A stretch of DNA of 24,167 nt from CAZTPJ01 sp964614515 (lineage in GTDB: Bacteria; Planctomycetota; Phycisphaerae; Phycisphaerales; UBA1924): contig CAZTPJ010000056.1 of NCBI GenBank assembly GCA_964614515.1, forward strand, positions 1 through 24,167, in the 5' to 3' direction. Of this stretch, positions 1-6,445 are shown piece after piece. The notes beneath the pieces were generated by a model, which had not been told where the DNA came from, did no database searches, and was given only the letters and a program-made list of their open reading frames with translations. Within the stretch, counting starts at the first letter, position 1, and each line of letters starts with the position of its first letter. The position numbers and the translations under genes are program-made.

Positions 1-98
1 CGGTGTGCGGTGTATGCTTGACGCGCCGTGCAGTCGCCTGATCACACGGATGTTCCGCGTGATCGTTCCAGGGCGGTCGCGGCCACGGGGGATCGCAC

Positions 99-452
99 AT
101 GGGCTTCTTTCAGGAGTTCAGAGATTTCGCGCTCAAGGGAAACGTCATCGACATGGCCGTGGGCATCGTTGTCGGCGTCGCCTTCAACAAGATCGTTCAG
201 TCGTTCGTGAACGACATGCTCATGCCGCCGATTGGGATGCTTCTGGGCGGCGTGGACTTCAGCGACCTGAAGGTCGTGCTCTCGGCCGAGGTCAAGGATG
301 CGGCGGGCGCGGTCACAACCCCCGAAGTCGCCATGCGCTATGGACAATTCGCGAACATCGTCATCGAGTTCGTGATCGTCGCATTCTCAGCCTTTGTCGT
401 GGTCAAGGTGATGAACTCGATCATCAAGGGCCGCGAGAAAAAAGAAGCCTGA
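99..452 (+). CDS. mscL: Large-conductance mechanosensitive channel MscL
   Basis: MscL forms a homopentameric inner-membrane pore that opens under membrane tension and releases solutes during hypo-osmotic shock. The 117-residue product begins MGFFQEFRDFALKGNVIDMA, the typical N-terminal amphipathic helix and the start of TM1 (about 16-45). TM2 lies at about 75-105 and is followed by a short basic end (KGREKKEA). The start is the ATG preceded by a purine-rich GGGGGA tract at 86-91. The protein is shorter than the 136 residues of E. coli MscL. What is missing is most of the C-terminal cytoplasmic helix, which is dispensable for gating in studied homologues. It converges on the Nramp-like gene with a 20-base gap. 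The family assignment is secure. Confidence 0.95.
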   Translation: MGFFQEFRDFALKGNVIDMAVGIVVGVAFNKIVQSFVNDMLMPPIGMLLGGVDFSDLKVVLSAEVKDAAGAVTTPEVAMRYGQFANIVIEFVIVAFSAFVVVKVMNSIIKGREKKEA

Positions 453-472
453 TTCGATCGCGTCGGCGAATA

Positions 473-1741
473 TCACGCGAATCGCGACCGGATTTCAACC
501 ACGGCCGCCACGATCGCCAGCAGGAGCGTCAGCCCCAGCACCACGCTCATCACGGCGCTGTTGCGGTGCGCACCCACCCACGCCCGCCGACCATTGAGCA
601 ACAGCAGCACGATCGCCAGCATCGGCACGAAGATCGCCCCGAACACCACATACGCCTTCTGCGCAGACTCGAACGAACGCGCCACGCCGAGCATCGGCAC
701 GATCGCAAGGCCGATCAGATACGCCCGGTACGGTACCGACCGCTCGCTGACCGCATCGCTTCGCGCCGCGCCGGAACGCGACAGACGCCAGAAGTCCGCG
801 AAGATGTACGGCACGGATTGCCACACGCCCAGAATGCTCGACGCCACCGCCGCCCATGCGCCGATCAGAAACAGCCACCTTCCTGCCGGGCCGATTGATC
901 GTTCCAGTTGGCCCGCAAGTTCTACGATCAAACCGGCCCCACCTTTGGCCGTCAGCGTCACGCCCGACGCGATAATAACCAGCGCCACGCCGAACACGCC
1001 CGTGAACGCATAGCCCACGGCCAGATCAACTCGACACGTCGTCAGGTGCTGCGGTCCGGTTCGCCCTCGCTCGCGCATCCAGTACGAGTATGCCAGGATC
1101 GTCAGCGTGCCCCCCACGCCGCCCATCAACCCGACCGTCCATGGAAGCGACTCGGGATTCGAACGATCGAGCGTCGGCACCAAAATCCCGCGCCCAACCT
1201 CCGACCAATCAGGGCGAACCAGAATCGCCGTGACGACAACCGTGACGAACATCGCGGCGATGCAGACGGCCATCGCGCGTTCAAACAGTTTGTAGCCGCC
1301 GATGAGGACAAGCGCGGCCGCGGCAAGGCTGTGCACAAGGCCATAGATGAGTTTGCCCGCCGCCGCCGGTGTCGGGGCGATCGATCCGAGGCTCCACGGA
1401 AAAGGGATGATGGCATTGGTCGCCACGCCGCAGGCACTAATCAGCGCTGAACCGACGAAGAACGACCAGGCAAGGAGGTACCCGAGGAAGATGATCTTGA
1501 CGAACCACCCCAGTCGCGTACACATCCCTTCGAGCAAGGTCGTGCCCGTGGCGATCTGCCACCGCGCCACGCCCTCGGTGATGACAAACTTCAGTGCGGC
1601 GCCTAGCACCACCGCCCACAGGACGGCATAGCCCAATTTGCTTCCCGCGAAGCCCGCCCCGGCCAGATCACCGGCACCAACGCCAGTGGCCGCGACGAGC
1701 AAACCCGGCCCCACGATTGGCATGATTCGGCCCGGTCGCAT
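473..1741 (-). CDS. Nramp-family transporter with non-canonical metal site
   Basis: A 422-residue polytopic membrane protein of about eleven hydrophobic segments with Nramp (NRAMP/MntH, SLC11) architecture. The N-terminus (GPGLLVAATGVGAGDLAGAG, residues 11-30) aligns with TM1 of Nramp, but the metal-binding DPGN is replaced by a GAGD-like sequence at 22-25. The TM6 region (MGGVGGTLTILAYSYWMRE, 206-224) lacks the canonical MPH motif. Classical members move Mn2+ or Fe2+ with protons into the cytoplasm. The changed residues make that substrate unsafe to assume, and Nramp-related proteins with altered sites are known to carry Mg2+ or other ions. The ATG at 1741 was chosen; a second in-frame ATG lies at 1723 and neither has a clear ribosome binding site. 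It is divergent from the secreted-protein gene at 2036. Superfamily is confident; substrate is unknown. Confidence 0.85.
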   Translation of the reverse strand: MRPGRIMPIVGPGLLVAATGVGAGDLAGAGFAGSKLGYAVLWAVVLGAALKFVITEGVARWQIATGTTLLEGMCTRLGWFVKIIFLGYLLAWSFFVGSALISACGVATNAIIPFPWSLGSIAPTPAAAGKLIYGLVHSLAAAALVLIGGYKLFERAMAVCIAAMFVTVVVTAILVRPDWSEVGRGILVPTLDRSNPESLPWTVGLMGGVGGTLTILAYSYWMRERGRTGPQHLTTCRVDLAVGYAFTGVFGVALVIIASGVTLTAKGGAGLIVELAGQLERSIGPAGRWLFLIGAWAAVASSILGVWQSVPYIFADFWRLSRSGAARSDAVSERSVPYRAYLIGLAIVPMLGVARSFESAQKAYVVFGAIFVPMLAIVLLLLNGRRAWVGAHRNSAVMSVVLGLTLLLAIVAAVVEIRSRFA

Positions 1742-1893
1742 CGGCGAGAGGGTACTCGATTTCTGCGTTGCGACACATGCAGTTCCGCCTGTTTAGGCCG
1801 ATTTCCGGGGATATCGCTTGTGGACCGAGTCACAATTTGCGTCGTTGCGGAGAATAAGTCATGCGGACCTCTGGCATTCCGGCGAACCTGCGG

Positions 1894-1918
1894 TAGAATC
1901 CACTCGAATCGGAGTGGA
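1894..1918 (+). promoter_or_regulatory. Possible -10 element plus palindrome in a divergent leader
   Basis: In the 294-base gap between the divergent Nramp and secreted-protein genes, TAGAAT (1894-1899) resembles a -10 box. It runs directly into a 7-bp inverted repeat, TCCACTC (1899-1905) with GAGTGGA (1912-1918), loop six bases. The palindrome would sit at the transcription start, about 120 bases ahead of the downstream gene, so it could be an operator or a 5' leader hairpin. No convincing -35 box is visible. Nothing else was recognised in 1742-2035 apart from the ribosome binding site at 2021-2028. Confidence 0.3.
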
Positions 1919-2035
1919 AGGATTCGACCAGAGGTTGTCGGCCCATCGGTCCCTCGCCGAGGCGCGATGCCCACGGTGGTGTCACCGTTCGCGCGCCGAC
2001 AGCACTCGGAAGGTTGCAACAAGGGAGATTTTCAG

Positions 2036-3157
2036 ATGCGAACAGCGATGATGGTGATGGCGCTTTGTGGTCTGACGACCGCCGCCTCGGCGCAGGAACT
2101 GATCCAGGGCCATAACTATGCGGGCCGCGTGTACGCGAAGCGCTTTGCCATGGGCAAGAAGCTCGCGGACGGCACATTTGTCTACACCACCCCGTGGATG
2201 GACATCGTGCGCAACGGTTCCACCCAGGACACAGAGTGGAACTCGGCCTTCGACGCTTACGAGGGCGACGAGACCATGGCGACATATCCGCCCATCGGCT
2301 TCCTCGATTGCGGCGACAACGGTTCGTTGTTCGCGGGGGCCGGTCCGAGTTCCCGTTGGTGGTTCGGTGCGACGTTCTACGCTCCGGGCAATGTTGATGA
2401 CATGACGGTTGCCGCAGGCTTCGCCGGCGCGGACTCCGGCCGTATCTCAGGCGCGTGGAACTGGAGCACGACGCTTCAGCAGGCCGTGCTGCTCATCACC
2501 GTGTACGAAGATTTCGGCGCGTGCGTGCTGCCTGCCGGTTCCAACCCGATTGGCGACAGCGTGGTGCTTGACTTCGGCTTCCAGACGGGTGGTCAGGGCT
2601 ACTTCAGTTTCGATGAGGAACTCGTCGGCGGCACCCCGCCGGTTCCGTTCAGCATCGGCCTGCCCGCCGACGGCACGGGCGCGTACGAGCAGGTCCTGCT
2701 CAACGCTCCGCCCGTCACCGGCCAGCCCCTGCCCATCGCCCAAGGCGCCGGCGTGCAGAACATGTACTGGGGTACGGACGATCACGTTCCGAATCCCTCC
2801 GGCCGCGCCGGCACCTCCGGTCCGAACAACTGGCGCGACAATGTTGCTCCCCACGGCGAGTACGTTGTCACCGAGTGCATCTCACCGGTCCCCCCGGCCG
2901 GCGGCTGCCCCACGGTGCTCAACACCATGATCCAGTTCTGGGTCAAGGGCGGCGGCAGCCCCTGCCCCGCGTGTGTCTGCAACATCGACACCTCCACCGG
3001 CCAGAACGTCTGCGACATCTTCGACTTCCTTACCTTCGGCAACCTCTTCTCTTCCGGCAGCCCCTGCGCCTGCGACGTTGACACGTCAACCGGCCCGGGC
3101 GTCTGCGACATCTTCGACTTCCTCACCTTCGGCAACCTGTTCTCCAACGGCTGCTGA
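2036..3157 (+). CDS. Secreted protein with tandem C-terminal DxDxSTG tail (protein 1)
   Basis: A 373-residue exported protein of unknown function. The ATG at 2036 follows AAGGGAGA at 2021-2028 and begins a clear signal peptide (MRTAMMVMALCGLTTAASA, cleavage likely between A19 and Q20); the longer upstream reading lacks these features. The body (20-309) is rich in Gly, Pro and aromatics and looks like a beta-rich extracellular domain I do not recognise. Residues 310-373 carry two copies of a unit with the pattern CxxDTSTGxxVCDIFDFLTF, each an EF-hand-like Asp/Ser loop followed by an aromatic helix, with paired cysteines and a terminal GC. The unit resembles a dockerin with one extra loop residue. 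The gene sits in front of a second gene with an almost identical tail and ends at a strong terminator. Secretion is well supported; function is not. Confidence 0.85.
   Translation: MRTAMMVMALCGLTTAASAQELIQGHNYAGRVYAKRFAMGKKLADGTFVYTTPWMDIVRNGSTQDTEWNSAFDAYEGDETMATYPPIGFLDCGDNGSLFAGAGPSSRWWFGATFYAPGNVDDMTVAAGFAGADSGRISGAWNWSTTLQQAVLLITVYEDFGACVLPAGSNPIGDSVVLDFGFQTGGQGYFSFDEELVGGTPPVPFSIGLPADGTGAYEQVLLNAPPVTGQPLPIAQGAGVQNMYWGTDDHVPNPSGRAGTSGPNNWRDNVAPHGEYVVTECISPVPPAGGCPTVLNTMIQFWVKGGGSPCPACVCNIDTSTGQNVCDIFDFLTFGNLFSSGSPCACDVDTSTGPGVCDIFDFLTFGNLFSNGC
2977..3157 (+). repeat. Long direct repeat, copy 1: 3' tail module
   Basis: This 181-base stretch encoding the tandem tail of protein 1 matches 4361-4541 without gaps at about 92% identity by manual count. 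Most differences fall in the inter-unit linker and the last few codons. Identity continues past the stop codon for about five bases (ATCGCG in both). Inside each copy the half-unit encoding VCDIFDFLTFGNL is itself repeated twice. Confidence 0.85.
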
Positions 3158-3194
3158 TCGCGTCGCACATTCAGATTGGTGCGTGAACCTTCTA

Positions 3195-3227
3195 CGCCCC
3201 GGGATGCACATCCCGGGGTGTTTTCTT
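3195..3227 (+). terminator. Rho-independent terminator after protein 1
   Basis: CCCCGGGAT (3197-3205) pairs perfectly with ATCCCGGGG (3210-3218) around a four-base loop. A G-T and a C-G pair extend the stem at the base, and TTTTCTT follows at 3221-3227. It lies about 40 bases after the stop codon of protein 1. The stem core is the same as that of the terminator at 4573-4602. Confidence 0.85.
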
Positions 3228-3551
3228 ATCTCGATCGCGCTCCTTCACGCTGCGCGGCGTTCCACGTCGCCGGCTGGCCGTCAGGCTTCGCCCGTCTGCG
3301 TTGCGAAGTTATCGGCCGTCACCGCCCCAATCGACTTTCAGTGGAGTCCTTGATATCGTCAAGCCTCGAGGGAACCCAAAGCGGGAGAGTTCGCGCCCCT
3401 GGTCGACGGCCACACGCCGTTGTGCCGCGGCAGAGGCGGGCGCAGCGGACTTGGAAACACACGATCGTTTCGCCTGTATGTGTTGAGGGCCGGGCAGCGG
3501 TGTGCGCTGGCGGTCCGATGAGGCACAGACAACGTACCAAGGAGCATTCTG
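3228..3551 (+). other. Intergenic leader of protein 2, no gene seen
   Basis: Between the terminator of protein 1 and the start of protein 2 there is no credible coding region. Open frames here lack homology features and ribosome binding sites. The stretch must hold the promoter of protein 2, but I cannot pick a confident -35/-10 pair. The only clear element is the AAGGAG ribosome binding site at 3539-3544, seven bases before the ATG. Confidence 0.5.
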
Positions 3552-4541
3552 ATGGAAAGCAGGAGCAAAGTGAGTGGACTCGCGGCGATCGCGGGCCTGG
3601 CGTGCGCCATGTCCGTCTCCGCACAGTCAATGTTCGAGACGCCCGTTCGATATCAGGGCCGCGCCATTGCGGCCACCGCTGTCGATGGCAAACCCATCGT
3701 GGACCGCGGAAGCACCGACGGTGAGGAGACGTTGTACAAGAACGACACGGGCATTTTCTTCAGCACCACCTCCGTGCCCAATACCCTCGGCGGGGACATC
3801 ATCTCGTTCAACCCAGGACCCGGCGCCGGCACCAGTGGAACGATCACGCGCATCGCCCCGGGCTTTGTCGTCACGGCCACCGCGCCGAATCCCATGAACT
3901 TTGACATTCTCGTCTCGTTCTGGGATGACATCAACCTGACCGCGCCGGCCGGGATGCCCGTGCATGAGAATCAGATGGGCGCCACGGTTCGCCTCGCGTA
4001 TCGCAATGTCGCCCCCGGCTTCTATTACAACACCGTTCCGCCGGTGGTGCTGACCACGCCGATCGCCTATGACGATGATGAGTTTTTCTATCGGGTCGAG
4101 TTCGTCGAGCCGGACACGACGACGCGCGTGCCGGATCTGACCGCCACGTTCGGCTTCGCCAACTCCGACGCGACGATGGGTCCATCCCCCGGCAGCAGCC
4201 CGACGCCCCCGCCGAACATCGATCACACCTACTACCGCGACGCCAACGGCAATGGGATCGTCGAAGTCGCCGACCTTCGTGGATTCGCCGCGCCCAATCG
4301 CGCCAACATGGGCCTGATGATCGCCGGCATCGAAGGCGGCGGCGGATGCCCCCCGTGTGTCTGCAACATCGACACCTCCACCGGCCAGAACGTCTGCGAC
4401 ATCTTCGACTTCCTCACCTTCGGCAACCTCTTCTCCGCCGCCGACCCGTGTGCGTGCGACGTTGACACGTCCACCGGCCCGGGCGTCTGCGACATCTTCG
4501 ACTTCCTCACCTTCGGCAACCTGTTCAGCGCTGGCTGCTGA
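3552..4541 (+). CDS. Secreted protein with tandem C-terminal DxDxSTG tail (protein 2)
   Basis: A 329-residue exported protein of unknown function. AAGGAG at 3539-3544 precedes the ATG, and a signal peptide ends at about A24 (SVSA before Q25). The body (25-265) is unrelated by eye to that of protein 1. It ends with a canonical 12-position EF-hand-type loop, DANGNGIVEVAD (230-241), with acidic or amide ligands at positions 1, 3, 5 and 12, so calcium binding is plausible. Residues 266-329 form the same tandem tail as protein 1, two CxxDTSTGxxVCDIFDFLTF units ending in GC. The gene follows protein 1 in the same orientation but behind its own leader, and ends at its own terminator, so the two are probably separate transcription units that exchanged or duplicated the tail. 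Confidence 0.85.
   Translation: MESRSKVSGLAAIAGLACAMSVSAQSMFETPVRYQGRAIAATAVDGKPIVDRGSTDGEETLYKNDTGIFFSTTSVPNTLGGDIISFNPGPGAGTSGTITRIAPGFVVTATAPNPMNFDILVSFWDDINLTAPAGMPVHENQMGATVRLAYRNVAPGFYYNTVPPVVLTTPIAYDDDEFFYRVEFVEPDTTTRVPDLTATFGFANSDATMGPSPGSSPTPPPNIDHTYYRDANGNGIVEVADLRGFAAPNRANMGLMIAGIEGGGGCPPCVCNIDTSTGQNVCDIFDFLTFGNLFSAADPCACDVDTSTGPGVCDIFDFLTFGNLFSAGC
4361..4541 (+). repeat. Long direct repeat, copy 2: 3' tail module
   Basis: Gap-free counterpart of 2977-3157, offset 1384 bases, about 92% identical by manual count. It encodes the last 59 residues of protein 2 plus the stop codon. The preceding coding sequences of the two genes show no such similarity. Confidence 0.85.
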
Positions 4542-4572
4542 TCGCGACAATCTCGCGTATCGCTTCAATCTC

Positions 4573-4602
4573 AAGGCCCCGGGATCCGCATCCCGGGGCC
4601 TT
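4573..4602 (+). terminator. Strong hairpin terminator after protein 2
   Basis: A perfect 13-bp stem, AAGGCCCCGGGAT (4573-4585) with ATCCCGGGGCCTT (4590-4602), encloses a four-base loop. The following sequence (GTACTTTC) is only moderately T-rich. It lies about 30 bases after the stop codon of protein 2 and 54 bases before dnaX, so it separates the two units. Confidence 0.8.
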
Positions 4603-4643
4603 GTACTTTCGACTCATCGGCGACGCGGCCTGCCCGGGCGCTG

Positions 4644-4649
4644 TAGAAT
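4644..4649 (+). promoter_or_regulatory. Possible -10 box of dnaX, leaderless start
   Basis: TAGAAT ends six bases before the dnaX ATG at 4656 and there is no Shine-Dalgarno-like tract in between. If this is the -10 box, transcription would begin at or next to the A of the start codon, giving a leaderless message. No clear -35 box is seen. Confidence 0.35.
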
Positions 4650-4655
4650 CCGCCA

Positions 4656-5816
4656 ATGTCGTACACCGTTCTCGCCCGCCGCTACCGCTCCCGCTCGTTC
4701 GACGAGGTCGTCGGACAGGAAGCGATCTCACGCACACTCCAAAACGCGATCAAGGCCAATCGCGTCGCCCACGCCTATCTCTTTTGCGGCACGCGCGGCG
4801 TCGGCAAGACCTCCATGGCCCGCATCTTTGCCAAGGCCCTCAACTGTCCCGACGGCAAGCCCGCCGAAGTCGTCGATGCCATCATGCAGGGCCGTGACAT
4901 CGATGTCATCGAGATCGACGGCGCCAGCAACAACAAGGTCGAAGAGGCTCGCGAACTCATCGCCAACTCCATCTATCGGCCCATGCGCGGGCCGTACAAA
5001 ATCTACATCATCGACGAAGTCCACATGCTCTCCACGGCCGCGTTCAACGCGCTGCTCAAGACCATGGAAGAGCCGCCCGAGCACGTCAAGTTCATCCTCT
5101 GCACGACTGAGCCGCAAAAGGTTCTGGCCACGATCCAGAGCCGTTGCCAGCGGTTCGACTTCCGCGCGATCCCGACCTCGCGCATCATGGAACATTTGCA
5201 GGAAGTCGTCAAGGCCGAGGGACTCAAGGCCGACCCCGAACTGCTGCAACTCGTCGCGCGCATCGGCAACGGGTCCATGCGCGATGCGCTCTCCTTGCTT
5301 GATCGCCTCATCGCTTCGGGCGAAGCGCGACTCACCGTGCGGCTGCTCGAAGACCTGCTCGGCCTGCCGGAGCGCGAAGTCCTCGGCTCGCTCCTCGACG
5401 CCGTCGCCGAAGGCGACATCGCGCAGTCGCTTGAACTCACGGGCGGCCTGCTGTCTCGCGGCATCTCAGCCGAGCAACTGCTCGAGTCGCTCGCCGATCG
5501 ACTCCGCGACCTGCTCGTCATCCGCGCGTGCGGGCAGGGCACAACGCTCGTCGACCTTTCCGACGAGGCCCGCACGACCGAGTCCGCCCGCGCAGCGCGA
5601 CATGACGAGGCCGGCCTCGTTCACATGATCGCGCTGTGTGAAAGCGCCCAGCGCATGGTCCGCACGAGCGCCGCCCCGCGAGCCATGCTCGAGGCCGCGA
5701 TCGTCAGGCTCGCCCTGACCGACAAACTCGCTGACGTCGCCGCGCTCGTGCTGGGCGCTCCGGCTCGCGCAGCGCCCGACGGAGCCGCCGTAAAAAAAGT
5801 CCGTCGGGGGTCGTGA
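4656..5816 (+). CDS. dnaX: DNA polymerase III clamp-loader subunit, gamma-like zero-frame product
   Basis: DnaX is the ATPase subunit of the clamp loader that places the beta sliding clamp on primed DNA. The zero-frame product is 386 residues. It shows Walker A GTRGVGKT (45-52), Walker B IIDEVHML with D120/E121, sensor 1 around FILCTTEPQKV (147-157) and the SRC arginine-finger motif (162-164). Domain III and the collar fill the rest up to about 375. The usual zinc module is gone: of its cysteines only C64 remains, and DGKPAEVVDAIMQGRD replaces the CxxCxxC segment. The frame ends KKVRRGS after an A7 run, and the expected conserved C-terminus continues in the -1 frame (5798-6022). The product therefore looks like a gamma form, with a tau-like form made by frameshifting. 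No ribosome binding site precedes the ATG. Confidence 0.95.
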   Translation: MSYTVLARRYRSRSFDEVVGQEAISRTLQNAIKANRVAHAYLFCGTRGVGKTSMARIFAKALNCPDGKPAEVVDAIMQGRDIDVIEIDGASNNKVEEARELIANSIYRPMRGPYKIYIIDEVHMLSTAAFNALLKTMEEPPEHVKFILCTTEPQKVLATIQSRCQRFDFRAIPTSRIMEHLQEVVKAEGLKADPELLQLVARIGNGSMRDALSLLDRLIASGEARLTVRLLEDLLGLPEREVLGSLLDAVAEGDIAQSLELTGGLLSRGISAEQLLESLADRLRDLLVIRACGQGTTLVDLSDEARTTESARAARHDEAGLVHMIALCESAQRMVRTSAAPRAMLEAAIVRLALTDKLADVAALVLGAPARAAPDGAAVKKVRRGS

Positions 5817-5834
5817 AGCCACCCACTGCCCCCG
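5781..5834 (+). promoter_or_regulatory. Candidate programmed -1 frameshift signal in dnaX
   Basis: Three elements line up. GGAG (5781-5784) could act as an SD-like stimulator. Seven bases later A7 (5792-5798) is read in the zero frame as A-AAA-AAA, an ideal X-XXY-YYZ slippery heptamer. After a six-base spacer, CGGGGG (5805-5810) can pair with CCCCCG (5829-5834). This mirrors the E. coli dnaX site (A-AAA-AAG with upstream SD and downstream stem-loop). Slippage by -1 on AAA-AAA skips the TGA at 5814-5816 and enters a 74-residue extension. Alternatives are transcriptional slippage on the A run, as in Thermus dnaX, or a one-base homopolymer error in the assembly. Confidence 0.7.
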
Positions 5835-6022
5835 CCATCGAACCCAAACCAGCCCCGCGGATCGACATCAGCACGCCCTCACCCCCCCCACGGCCACAGC
5901 CCGAATCGCCCCGGGACTCGACACGAAACACGCGACGGAGTACCCTCGATTCAGATCCCGTCGTTCGAGAAGCCATTGAATTGTTCAACGCCCGAGTGAT
6001 CGACGTTCATCCCAAGGAGTAA
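5798..6022 (+). CDS. dnaX: Minus-1-frame C-terminal extension of DnaX (tau-like tail)
   Basis: Read from 5798 in the -1 frame, this stretch adds 74 residues to the first 381 of DnaX, for a 455-residue tau-like protein. It begins with a linker rich in Pro, Ser and Arg and ends with VVREAIELFNARVIDV plus a few residues. That resembles the conserved terminal motif of many bacterial DnaX proteins, where a final helix reads roughly like AxxLFG followed by a short strand. An independent start is possible at GTG 5813, which overlaps the TGA of the zero frame as GTGA, but a free 69-residue protein of this kind would make little sense. The last codons contain the AAGGAG ribosome binding site of the next gene. 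Confidence 0.75.
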   Translation, partial: SPSGVVKPPTAPAIEPKPAPRIDISTPSPPPRPQPESPRDSTRNTRRSTLDSDPVVREAIELFNARVIDVHPKE

Positions 6023-6025
6023 CCC

Positions 6026-6376
6026 ATGGCGACCAAAGGTGGCGGACTTGCCCGCCTGATCGTGCTTCTGGCGGTTCTCGCCGGCGCAGGGGGCGCGGCC
6101 CTCTTCGTCTATTCACGCCCGCCCGCGCCGGAACAGGTCGTGAAGGAGAAGGCGGTACTCGGTCAGAGCCTCGAAGACGCCACGAAGGCCTTCGGCGTCC
6201 AACCCACGCCAGTGGCCAAGATGGCGGGCGAGAACGCACCCGGCGATGACTACCTGTACATCATCCAACGATCCGGCAAGCAGGACCTTCGCGTGATCGT
6301 TCGCGTCGCGAACAACGGGAAGATCAACCGCGTCGCGGCCGTGGATGAGAACTTGATCGAGATCGAGTTGCCCTGA
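6026..6376 (+). CDS. Small single-pass membrane protein, unknown function
   Basis: A 116-residue protein with one hydrophobic segment at about 9-29 (LARLIVLLAVLAGAGGAALFVY), which is either an uncleaved signal anchor or a signal peptide. A soluble domain of about 85 residues follows, with alternating strands near the end (DLRVIVRVANNGKINRVAAV). I do not recognise the family. AAGGAG at 6014-6019 precedes the ATG and lies inside the last codons of the dnaX extension. The gene starts three bases after that extension stops, so it is probably cotranscribed and translationally coupled to the frameshifted dnaX product. It occupies the position where ybaB or recR often follows dnaX, but it resembles neither. 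Confidence 0.8.
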   Translation: MATKGGGLARLIVLLAVLAGAGGAALFVYSRPPAPEQVVKEKAVLGQSLEDATKAFGVQPTPVAKMAGENAPGDDYLYIIQRSGKQDLRVIVRVANNGKINRVAAVDENLIEIELP

Positions 6377-6411
6377 AGACGCGGACAGCGAGCGGCGTTC
6401 CGCCTGTGCGA

Positions 6412-6434
6412 CGGACGCACGCATGGTGTGTCCG
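6412..6434 (+). terminator. Weak hairpin between convergent genes
   Basis: CGGACGCAC (6412-6420) pairs with GTGTGTCCG (6426-6434), nine pairs including one G-T, around a five-base loop. It sits between the convergent small membrane gene and the universal stress gene. No T-tract follows on either strand, so a role in termination is only suggested by its position. Confidence 0.3.
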
Positions 6435-6445
6435 ATCGTCTGTCA

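Noticed and set aside
1146..1170. tRNA T-arm-like GTTCGAATCC on the minus strand
   Set aside because: The flanking bases cannot form a T-stem or acceptor stem, and the sequence is coding in the Nramp-like gene.
2977..4541. Classical cellulosomal dockerin
   Set aside because: The loop length and conserved cysteines differ, the bodies are not recognisable glycoside hydrolases, and no cohesin or scaffoldin is in the window.
5813..6022. Independent small gene starting at GTG 5813
   Set aside because: The content is a proline-rich linker plus a DnaX-type C-terminus and has no proper ribosome binding site, so a frameshift extension explains it better; a coupled separate start cannot be fully excluded.
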